Below are positions 1 to 10,200 of a stretch of 64,000 bases of DNA, piece by piece; position 1 is the stretch's first letter; each line of letters starts with the position of its first letter. The stretch covers positions 38,351,012-38,415,011 of the forward strand of contig NC_056037.1 of NCBI RefSeq assembly GCF_004379255.2, read 5' to 3'. A program made the translations under genes and the position numbers. Source of the DNA: Salvia splendens (taxonomy: Eukaryota; Streptophyta; Magnoliopsida; Lamiales; Lamiaceae). Under the pieces are notes generated by a model. That model saw only the letters and a program-made list of their open reading frames with translations. It ran no database searches and was not told the DNA's origin.

Positions 1-899
1 AGAGGTTTTTTGCCTTTTCGGAGTCCTCTCGGCATCAGACGCCGAGCTGGTGGTTTTCGGCCTCTCCGGCTCCTTGGACTCCGAAGATTTGCGGCTAGCC
101 TTACTCAGCATGTACACTGCCAAAAAGCAAGAAAGCAAAGTCAGATTTTCTTCGTTAAAGCAGTAGAGCATAAAGATAAAGAGAAATCCTCACCCTCGGC
201 CTCTTCGTCCGAAGACGAAATGTCGAACACGACGTCGCCCTTGACGAGCTCAGACTCCGTGTATTGTTTCCTAACTATGGGAATCTTGTTGAGCTCGCCA
301 TCGAGCTCGTCCAACGGTTCAGGCCGAGGATGACGGATAACGGACTCCGGCCCTCTCCAGGGAAAACTAGGAGCCGCGGTCCTATCATAGTAGAAGAAGC
401 GATTTTGCCACTTCGGCCACTTCGTTTTACAAAAGGCCCTAAAGGGCTGTAAAGGGATCAAGTAAAACCAAGACCCCTTCCTCTTAAATTGAAAGAATTT
501 AAGGATCGCCTTCAAAGACAAATCCCTTCCTAACCTACGGAGTTCGGCAGCGAAGGCCGACAAGTGCCTCCAAGAGTTCGGAGTCACTTGGCCTAAAGGA
601 AGCTGAAAAAAATCTAGTAAATCTATAAAGGCGGAAGGGAGGGGGAAACGAAGCCCGCATTCTAAGCAGGCCTCGTACACGGTGGCGTACCCCTCCGGCG
701 GGGAGTCAGCCCTATGATCACCGTCAGGTACCACCGCCTTCCCCCCAGGAAAAAAGTATTTTTCGGGTAGGGATATCACAGTATCCTTACTCAAAATACT
801 ATGGAAATACTCTACGGTCTTCTCCCCGGACTCTTTCCGGCCAGAAGACCCCTTATCCCCTTTCCTACCGCTACCCGACTCCGAAGAAGAAGAAGACAT
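1..899 (-). CDS. Antisense extra ORF of a Tat-type Ty3/gypsy retrotransposon (partial)
   Basis: The ORF reads right to left and runs off the left edge of the window. The likely start is the internal Met at 899, which opens a Ser/Lys/Gly-rich segment. The next in-frame ATG upstream, at 1007, adds a less typical leader. The middle, about residues 30-200, resembles the 'putative gypsy type transposase' domain (Pfam PF04195) of plant retrotransposon extra ORFs, with the block LPLGQVTPNSWRHLSAF. An intron at 117-193 has a GTGAG donor and GCAG acceptor. Splicing it joins the acidic segment to a basic, NLS-like tail ending TPKRQK. The ORF lies antisense between the expected pol region and the 3' LTR, the reported place for extra ORFs in Tat elements. 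Its function is unknown. The family call rests on remembered similarity. Confidence 0.7.
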
Positions 900-1220
900 T
901 TTTCTTACTTTTTGAAGGTGAAGAAAGTCTGAAGAAGCTCGTGAAAGCGGAAGAAAATTTCTCGAGAAAGAGAGAGTATAGAAGACGCAACAGCAAAAGT
1001 GCTTCAATGATGAAGAAAGGAGGTACTTATCAGATTCGGCGAAGATTTCAAAATCGTCGCACCGTTTCGAATCCCACCTTTTCAGGATTCAACGGCCGGA
1101 TTTTACTGTCGCATTTAATGCGGCCACGCGCAAGGCACGTCCCCTGACGTCAGCCTCCCCCGTACCTTTATCAAAATGCCGAAGTGTCTCGCTTCGCCGA
1201 AGTGATTCACTTCGCTTTTC

Positions 1221-1231
1221 GGGGGGGGTAG
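1221..1231 (+). other. Polypurine tract before the 3' LTR
   Basis: An uninterrupted run of eight G followed by TAG lies immediately before the LTR start at TG (1232). This is where a polypurine tract primes plus-strand DNA synthesis in LTR retrotransposons, and it fixes the element as plus-oriented with its body to the left. Confidence 0.6.
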
Positions 1232-1808
1232 TGATGGGGTACGAACTAAACCCTAATGGCAAGCCCAATAACAGTGACGGCCCATCAGCCCAGAGCCCAA
1301 GAAAGAGTATCTGTTCGGCACCAACGAGTTCGGCACGACCAAAGAGTTCGGACTCAGCCTACAGCTCGGTAAAAGCCGACCAGTCAAGCTCTCCTCTCAG
1401 ATCGGCAAGAGCTGATCGGTAAAGTCCAGCAGTTCGGTCTCAGCATTCGACCGAACTAGGAGTTAGTGGACTCATGAAAGGCCTCCACGACCTCCGCTAT
1501 ACCCACGATCTATTTAGTGGTACGAAGCAGTTATTGAGCAGTTATTGCTCACCCACGATCTTGTTAGTGGGGCTGCAAACCACGACCTTAGTTCATTGTA
1601 TAAATAGAACTTAGATCAGATAGAAAAGGGTTAAGCTCTCTAGAGATAAAATCATATAGCAAGTCTGTGTTGTAAGCTGTAATCCCAGATCAAGCAATAC
1701 AATCTTGCCCTCCCTTCTTCCCGTGGACGTAGATTTACTTCAGTAAATCGAACCACGTAAATTCTTTGTGTCGTAGTTTTCATTCTCTACCAGCATTTAC
1801 TAACATCA
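1232..1808 (+). repeat. 3' LTR of the Tat-type retrotransposon
   Basis: The segment starts TG and ends CA. It has a U3 with tandem 'agttcgg' motifs, a TATA box (TATAAATAG, about 1600) and a U5 with the run of 'caatacaatcttgccctccc' type found in plant Tat/Ogre LTRs. The 5' LTR, primer binding site and pol genes are outside the window, so LTR identity and insertion age cannot be measured. The flank after 1808 is another transposon fragment, so the target-site duplication is not verifiable here. Confidence 0.65.
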
Positions 1809-2951
1809 GAAATTCGCGGATCCATCAATAACAATTATCTTGGGTTAAATTAATTAATCCTTGGGCGGCCGCCGAATAATCGAAAACCGAGAAAACGAGA
1901 TAAACAACTTTAATTAGGAAGCATGCATTTTATTTATTTATTTGAAAAGTGTGTTGATTTATGTATTATCTAAATGTTAAAGGTTAATTATCGCAAGTGA
2001 AACGTGATATCAAGGGAAAGAAAGTACTTGAGAATTAAGCGGTCGAGGTGGGCTTTATTTCCTAAACTCTTATATATTTGAAATTTATGATTACGGCGTT
2101 ATAAGGGTGGTTTAAAATGTTATGTCATGCATGTGATTGTTTTGATGATGTTGTGTGCCTGATGCCTAGTTTGTGAGTTCGCTCCATTAGGCTATAAGGC
2201 TATGTTGTCTGATGCTTAGATTGTGAGTTTGCTCCATTAGGCTATAGGACTATATAAACGAATTCGGGTCTGAGTAGGGCCGCAAACCCTATCAGGCTAG
2301 TGTACACAGTTGGGATCGAGAACCGTCCTTGCTAGTCGGCCAGTCTCATGGGCGAATAGTGTGGCCACACTTTCGTCGCACTATGGAAATGTTGTGATTG
2401 ATGGATTGTTGAGAAAGTGTGGAGATTGTTTGACTAGCCAGTATATGAAATTATTTTGTGATACTCGATGATATTCTTTTCTAAATGTAAAACTCGAGTT
2501 CACTATGGTATGAATGACATAACTATTAAAATGTTTTCAGCATGAGTTCACTGAGTGCATTAAGTACTTAGCCCTGCATGTGTTTTTCCTATATGCAGGT
2601 TGACCGGCGATGAGAACATGGTGGTGTTGAGCAAGTTAATTGGAGAACTAATTGGTTATCTTGAATTATGAGTGTCGTTGTGTCTTCACACATGACGTTG
2701 CTCTTTCTCTTGGTCTTGGTCGTTTCCGCTGTGACATTCCTTTTACTTATCATTTATTGGGCCTGCAACTTGAATTGTTTGGATATTGGATATTTGAGAT
2801 TTTGTTGGATAAGGTCAAACTCTTTGTCGTTTTCTTTGAATATTGATTGTTGGTCAAACTCGTTATTGAAACCCTAGTTCTCTTCGTCTGTTTATTAAAT
2901 CCTTTTTAATCACGATTGCCCGTATTTATTAACCCTAAAGGGCGGTCGTGA
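1809..2951 (+). repeat. Chromovirus-type Ty3/gypsy LTR, probably a solo or truncated LTR
   Basis: The segment ends GGTCGTGACA directly against LRR coding sequence. It contains the motif set of plant chromovirus LTRs: a duplicated U3 unit of about 50 bp (2156-2255), a TATATAAA box near 2249, and 'tgagtgcattaagtacttagccctgcatg' followed by 'tatgcaggttga' (about 2553-2602). The expected TGTCACGACC left terminus is not visible, so the left end is lost or was cut by the Tat element. No gag-pol lies inside. It separates the receptor-kinase relic from its own 5' half. Confidence 0.55.
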
Positions 2952-5020
2952 CAATTCCGGCTGCTGTTGGGAAGTTGGAAAAGCTTCAAGCGCTCGACCT
3001 ATCCATTAATAGACTAACTGGTGAAATTCCCAGTTCTATGGGGGATCTGAAGAACTTGAACTATCTGTGAGTTAAAGAATTATACAATTAACTAGTAGTA
3101 TTTCTTTAGATTGACTCTCATGCCTGCTATTCTTCTGGCAAGACAGGCGGCTTAACAATAACAGCCTTACTGGACCTATTCCTGACTCTCTGACCAAAGT
3201 CGAGAGCCTCACTCTCGTGTATGTCATCCTTCATTTTGTAAAATGGCCGTAATATCTTCCTTCATTCATCAACTGTAGGCTTATTGTATTATCAATTCTT
3301 GCAGAGACATTTCCTTCAACAATTTCAGTGGCTCGTTGCCGAAAATTCATGCTAGAACGTTTAAGTGAGTTATCTTTCTAGTTACATGGACTAATATGCA
3401 TCTTACATTATACTTGCTGTTAATTTGAAGTATCCTCATTGCTCGAATTGGTTTTTAGAGTGGTCGGGAACCCTCTAATCTGTGGACAGAATTCTCAAAA
3501 CAACTGTTCTGTTGTCTATCCAGAGCCCTTGTCTTTCCCACCAGACGCTGTTAAAGGCAAGTACCATCTCATCTTCTTCCATCGCCTGTGCCTCTTGATC
3601 GAGAAAAATATATTATCTGATATCTGTTTCCTACGCAGATCAATCAGACTCTGGAACAAAACATCATGTTGCAGTTGCTTTTGGAGCAAGCTTTGGTGGT
3701 GCCTTTTTAATCGTTGTTGGTGGCGATACAGGCGGAATCAGCAGATATTTTTTTTATATTAACGGTGAGTTTACAATTTCATTGCTAGAGCACAAATGAA
3801 TGTATGAACTGATTTATATTGATAACTAGATGTGTCTCATCTGGTTATTGAAAGTTTATGAATATAGGGGTTTAGATGGTAACCACTGAACCCGAAAAGT
3901 AGTTTCTTTTTATAGCTCGTAGAACTGGTCCTCAACATGCCTCTGCTCGCCTGTTCATTGTAGAATTACAGCAAAATTGCAGCATCCCTTGCAACATCAA
4001 TAATAGAGATTGAAAACTTAAGTTGACTCGTTGTTCTTCGTTGATCCCTTTACCTGGGAGAAGCTTTGTTTGCTCCTCATTACATCGTCTACGAATACTA
4101 TGTTTATTTTGTATGTGCTAATTAATGCACTTGATAGAAACTTGACTTCCATTGCTATCATTCTTAACAGAGCAATACGACCCTGAGGTACGCCTAGGGC
4201 ATTTGAGAAGGTATACTTTCAAGGAACTTAGAGACGCAACTGATCATTTCAACGCGAAGAATATATTGGGGAAGGGAGGGTTCGGTGTTGTATACAAGGG
4301 TCGCTTGAACAACGGGACTGCAGTGGCCGTGAAAAGGATTAAGGATTGCAATGCTGTTGGTGGAGAGATACAGTTCCAGACAGAGGTAGAGTTGATCAGT
4401 TTGGCTGTTCACAGAAATCTCCTCCGACTATGGGGGTTCTGCTCAACTGAAAGCGAGCGACCCAATCTATCCGTACATGCCAAATGGCTGTGTCGCATCG
4501 AGACTGAAAGGTATGCAACAGCCAACAATCAATCATCATTATGTAAAGGTATCCATAATTTTATTTTTTGGCAGACCACGCCCATGGGAAGCCGGTACTG
4601 GACTGGTCAAGGCGGAAGAGAATAGCACTGGGCACTGCACGGGGTCTGGTGTATCTGCACGAGCAGTGTGACCCCAGAGTCATCCATCGCGACGTCAAAG
4701 CAGCCAACATTCTGCTGTATTAAGACTTTGAGGCGGTGGTTGGCGACTTTGGATTGGCAGACAAAGACCTGAAGAGAGACTATGACGAAACAGAGCTCAA
4801 GGAAATGGTTGAGGTGGCATTGCTGTGCCCGCAGTTCAATCCGTTGCATCGGCCTAAAATGTCAGAGGTTTTGAGAATGCTGGAAGGCGATGGCCTAGCA
4901 GAGAAGTGGGAGGAGCAATCACAGAACGAGACCCCTAGGTACCCCGTTCAAAGATATTCGGACTTGATAGACGAATCCTCCCTCGTAGTCGAGGCTATGG
5001 AGCTAACCGGGCCAAGGTAG
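2952..5020 (+). pseudogene. LRR receptor kinase, NIK (NSP-interacting kinase) type, decayed
   Basis: The exons follow the NIK pattern. Two LRR exons (2952-3066, 3147-3218) and 3305-3364 are followed by a juxtamembrane exon with GNPLICG (3459-3561), a membrane-segment exon (about 3639-3762), and kinase exons 4171-4510 and 4575-5020. Kinase landmarks are [38 protein letters not shown] and the NIK-like C-terminus AMEL(T)GPR. Five lesions break it. The N-terminal half is replaced by the LTR. The transmembrane segment has a deletion and frameshift. A 2-nt deletion near 4462 shifts the kinase frame. A TAA follows NILLY. A large internal deletion fuses GDFGLA to DKDLK, removing the activation segment. 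Intact NIKs are plasma-membrane kinases in antiviral and immune signalling. This copy cannot encode a working kinase. Confidence 0.85.
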
Positions 5021-6557
5021 CATCTTTCCACAAGGTTAGTTTATGTATCGATTGTTAAGGTAAAATATTTGAAGATTTGGCTTTCACTGCTGTCTGTCTA
5101 TAGTGTTTGTTTGGAGCTATCTGTGTATTTGAAATCACCTGTATAAAAAAAGAAAGAAAGAAGGAAAGAATCATGTGCATTTGAGTTGTTTGGTGGAAGT
5201 ATTAGATTCATTGCAATATTTGGAAGGGAATGTATGGATTAATAGGAGTATGAAATTTGGGAGAAAAAAAATCATAAGAGCCATACAATATAGCATGCAT
5301 ACACACGCACTAAATCACTAACCTTTTCTTAGAAATGATTAGGAGTATCAAAATATGGGGAGCATGTAAATTTTTTATTCAGTCGTAAACTAAAATCACA
5401 AATAACATGTAGGAGTAAGGATACTTTTTTAAATATTAGTAATATATGGAGTATTTAATATGAGCAAAAAGACGAAGAGGCCATGACGAACACATTGAGC
5501 GTCCGCAGACGAAGGAGTCGATCGTGCAACTGGGCATACGATAAGATCATGGACAGCGTGAAGGCAAGCACCATATGAGTTGAGTTCGGCCTCTCTGTTT
5601 GACGCCGAGATGCATAAGCTGAGCCCCACACTGTTGGCAATCGCCGAGAAAGAAGCCGTGATCCGAGAGGGTTTGCTCATAATTGTAGACAGAGTTAGAG
5701 GTCATATACATCTAACATATTTCTATTGCTCTGGGCCATAATCCAAAAATATGGACTACCTATATACTTCACATACTGGGCCTGAACTATATAACTTATA
5801 ATTGAGCATGGTAATGCCAACTCTAGCAAATATATACTCCCTTCGTCCATAAAAAATAAATCACAGTTATTTATGGTATGTTTTCTAGAAAATAATAACC
5901 CTACCCATCATTTTATTTACCACTCATGCCATTAAACACTATTAATAATATGGACATCACATTCCATTAACACTACTTCTCTCTTACTTTACAAATTCTA
6001 CATTAAAACCCGTATCATACACAAAGTGATCTATTTTTTTGGACGGAGGGAGTAGTATTTAATTCAAAGTCATACTAGTATAAATTATAAAGTATGCCTT
6101 TACTTAATTTAGCTCAACACAGGGTAAAGCGCCTGGGATTGCTTCAGTTGTAAGACTAATGTCTTGGGCAAGATCAAAGATGTGACATTTAATATCGAAA
6201 ACGAGCACCATGTGACTGTGAGATCCTATGCGGAGTTATGAATTAATAATCATGTGATGATGCAATTAATAAGCCTCAAATCAATCGGATTCTGGACGGT
6301 ACACAAATATTTGTCATAATCCATAAATTATATGACTAGCAAATTGTGTGAATCGAATTATTTTTGTTTAACTTCATAATCCATAAATATAAAAAATTAT
6401 TTCTAACTTATTAAATTCATATTTATTTTTATGGTGTCGAGAATTATCAATCAAATCGTAATTGGAAATTTCCATTAAAATATCTAGTAATGAAAAATAT
6501 CCAATCACAAGCCAACAAAGCAGCCGCGAGTCATGGACCCCACGCCTATGCTCCGGG
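5021..6557. other. Intergenic, AT-rich, with one MITE
   Basis: There is no convincing gene. Short ORFs on the minus strand near 5430-5680 have no recognisable domain or splice context. The only structured item is the Stowaway-like element listed separately. Confidence 0.6.
5835..6054. mobile_element. Stowaway-type MITE
   Basis: The terminal inverted repeats are TACTCCCTTCGTCC on the left and GGACGGAGGGAGTA on the right, bounded by TA. The element is 220 bp, AT-rich and non-coding. These features are those of Tc1/mariner-derived Stowaway MITEs. Confidence 0.8.
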
Positions 6558-6616
6558 CACGTGATTAATCTCCAAAGCCCTTTATTTTTGGTATACCTCT
6601 CTCATGTTGCCACGTG
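6558..6616. promoter_or_regulatory. Two G-boxes upstream of GWD1
   Basis: CACGTG occurs at 6558-6563 and 6611-6616, 53 bp apart. The second is in the context GCCACGTGTC, an ABRE-like G-box core bound by bZIP and bHLH (PIF) factors. They lie roughly 100-160 bp upstream of the probable transcribed region, which would suit light-, clock- or ABA-dependent expression of a starch-degradation gene. The regulatory role is inferred from position only. Confidence 0.5.
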
Positions 6617-6773
6617 TCCCCCTTTCTCATGATAATAATATTATTATCAGTTACGTATTAGCAACGTTCTTCCTTTTACTAAATCTCGCCACTTTCCAAT
6701 TTCCATTTTCCATTTTCCATTTTCAGTCATCGCTTCACTCTCTTCTCCGTAGATTTCATTCCGTCTGCTTCAG

Positions 6774-7221
6774 GTGAAGTTTGATTGCTGAATTGCTGTT
6801 GTTGGTTGCAATGTTGCGCTTTTTTGTTGTCAAACTGTGTAATTTCGAATTTGTTGTACTGCAGTATTTTGCACTTGAAACGATGATGATTCTGTTGAGT
6901 AGTTTATTTGATTGCGCACGAACTGTTTGTCTAAATGATTGACCTATTTTGTAATGAATCGTTAGTTCATTCCATGATCTGTGTGGAGTTAAGAGCTTTT
7001 GTATCGCATTAATGCCTAATGGTGTTCAAATTTAGTGGTGTGATGTTTGTTTCGTAACTCGTTGCGGCAATGCTCGCTCACCAATAGTGATTTAAGAGTT
7101 TGTATCTTTGTTTTGCTACCAATAGTTTTTGTGTGTGTATATGATTGTGTTTATACTCGTATATCCGTATACCATGGTGGTCAGTGATAATGATTCGGCA
7201 CTTTGTTTCTTTTTTTGACAG
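6774..7221 (+). other. Intron in the GWD1 5'UTR
   Basis: A donor (CTTCAG|GTGAAG) at 6774 and an acceptor (TTTTGACAG) ending at 7221 bracket T-rich sequence. Together they leave a leader exon of about 50-60 bp and a second leader piece, 7222-7278, that ends at the GWD1 ATG. Leader introns are common in plant housekeeping genes. Confidence 0.6.
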
Positions 7222-7278
7222 CATAAATATTGAGGTTGAAGTTGTGATTTTTGGAGTTAATCATACGATTGAGAAAAC

Positions 7279-10200
7279 ATGAGCAACACGATTGGGAATA
7301 ACTTGCTGCATCAGAGTTTGCTTTCTCCGACGGTTTTAGAGCATCAGAGTAGAAGCAATACTTCTACCTCGGTTAGGGGGAATACCTTTCTCCAGCCTCA
7401 AGCATATTCACTAACACACCGAACTCCTATATCTACCGACTTCTGGGGTAGAAGGGTCTCACTGCAGAAAAATAGGTTACAGATGGGAAAAATGTATACT
7501 ATTTTAAGATCCGTGAAGGCTGTCTTGGCTGCTGATCCATCTTCTATGGTAACATTGCAAAATTCTTGATGAAAATTTAACATTATTAGTTTCTATGTGC
7601 ATGTTTCACTGTTTCTTCTAGTGTATTGCATATATTCAAAGGTGGTAGAGAAAGATTGACAAAACGGTAATAAACACACAGAATCATGTTGTTTACTAAC
7701 TTCCTTTAGCTATGTCCACGGACTGAAGAGAGGATTATATTATTGATCACAGATTTGATCTAGACGAATATCTTATTGGAACCCTTCAATTTGATTAATA
7801 TGGGGTTTTCTCCTCATCTGATGATTTACTAGTATATTTTCTTCACTTGGTAATGGTCATTTCTGTTTTCCGAAGTCTCTTGTTTCTAAAGCTGTAAGAA
7901 TTGGAAAGAACACCCTCATTTGTACTGCAAGGCTTCATTTGTGGCAATACCATGGCTAGTTTTTTTAAAGATATTTCCCTACTCCTGTTGTGAATGCATT
8001 GTCTTCACTGTTTTTATTCTCTAGCAGCAGATGGAGAAATTCAGACTCGACGAGAAGGTTGAATTACAGGTATAGTGATCTTTATTTTTAGGATGCAAAC
8101 TATATCCCACTGTGCATATAGGATGACACTTGGATGAAACGTGCAAGCCAATCTATTGACGTTAGAATATTGGATGTAAATAAACAGGTTGATGTTGGGC
8201 TTCCGACATCTGGTTCTGGTTCAGTGGTAAATATTCAAGTTACAAGCAGCAGTGACAGCATACTTTTACACTGGGGAGCGATAAAAAAACGACAAGAGTA
8301 AGTGCGATTGAAGTATATAAGTATTCATATACTGTAAAATGGGATCTTGTTTTGAGTTTAAATATTTCTTGTCTCTTGGTTGGTCAGTACATGGAGTCTT
8401 CCACGATGTCGTCCAGTTGGAACTATGGTGTACAAAAACAAAGCACTTAGGAGTCCTTTTGTGAAAGTAAGCTCAGAATGCCACTTGAACTAAATGTGTC
8501 TTATGAGTTGTTATACTAAGCAGAACTGCATCATTTCTGGTTGATGACATGTTTTTCATGTGATGTATCTTCTTAGTCTGGTGCTAATGCTTCACTGAGC
8601 ATAGAGATTGATGATCCTGCAATAGAAGCTCTAGAGTTTCTGATATATGACGAAGCCCAGAATAAATGGTAGAGTGATGCTCAATTATTTAATTTAGAGC
8701 ATATGTATCGAACCGTGTCTTTAGCGTTGTATTTCTTATGCTCTCAGGTATAAGTACAATGGTGGCAATTTTCATGTTAATTTGCCAAAGAAAGAATTTA
8801 CAACTCCAAACATTTCGGTGCCTGAGGATCTTGTTCAAATCCAAGCTTATTTGAGGTGGGAGAGGAAAGGGAAGCAGATGTATACCCCAGAACAAGAGAA
8901 GGTTTGTGATTGTTCATTGCTTTAGCTTCAGTTGAAGAATACTGTAGCTACCTTATAATGATGCCCCATTACTCCTTTCGGTTTACAACAATTCTATAAT
9001 CTATATGTTTCTTTTTCTGATTTCACACACAACACTGAGTTCTGCCCTATGATTCTCTACAATGATGAAGAAAATTTAATGTTTTATGTGAATTAATTAT
9101 TTAAATCACTAGATACAAGATCTAGAAATATACTCTAATCAATATGTTCAAACTGTTAAATATATTCTACTACTTGATTGTCTAATCCATTGCATGTCTT
9201 TTGGTTTAGTTACAGTTTATGATCCTTTGTAAGTGCTAGTTGATATTGTGTTTCATACAAATATTGGTCGTATCCCTGTTTGATTTTGTTCTTGCTCATA
9301 TTTTCATGTTCATTAAATAGGAGGAATATGAGGCAGCTCGAATGGAGCTATTGGAAGAAGTAGCTAGGGGTGCTTCCGTACAGGACCTTAGAGAAAAGTT
9401 AACAAGTAAAAATGCTGCAAGTGAAAGTAAAGAGCAATTTGTTTCTGAATCAAAGAACAATATACCTGATAAGGAAAAAGACAACAACAGGAAAAATATA
9501 CAATCCAAGGTTCCCAAGAAACAGGCTCAAAAAACTAATTTCTCCAATGAAAAAGTTCAGCGCAAGAAAAGGGACATAATGTCGCTTCTCACTAAGTTTA
9601 CACCAGAGTCCATCAAAGAAAATATCTCCCCTTCTCCAGAAGTTTTATCTCCTATTAAACAGTTCTCTATGGATAAGGAAGTTCATATCGATGGCCCTAT
9701 AATGAACAAGAAAATTTATAAGCTTGGTGATAAGGAACTCTTGGTATGTCTACAACATCCTATCTCATCTCCATTACAAAAGTTATAAAAATTGAGCATA
9801 TGTTTTATAAAATTCATTTTCTTCTGAAGGTACTTGTAGCAAAGTCCTCAGGCAAGACAAAAGTCTACCTTGCTACAGATCTTCCAGATCCTGTTACTCT
9901 CCACTGGGCTTTGTCCAAAAACGCTGGAGAATGGACAGTACGTCGAAAAACCTATTCATAGTTATTAACTCTTCCAATGTGTATGTTAGTGGAGAAACTA
10001 AGTACTACTATATACTACTTAATTTTCATTTTTTAGTTAGTAATTTCTTAGTATTATTCAGTTGATAATGGCTGATTATGTTCCAGGCACCTCCCTCAAC
10101 TATGATGCCCCCTGATTCAGTTTCTGTAGATAAGGCTGCCCAAACGAATTTCACAACCAGTTCTGTCAATAATCAGTCACACAAGGTACGGAGATGAACT

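Noticed and set aside
141..1007. The antisense ORF taken as an ordinary host gene starting at 1007
   Set aside because: Its similarity is to the gypsy-type 'transposase' domain and it sits beside a polypurine tract and LTR, so it belongs to the retrotransposon. The start at 899 also fits better.
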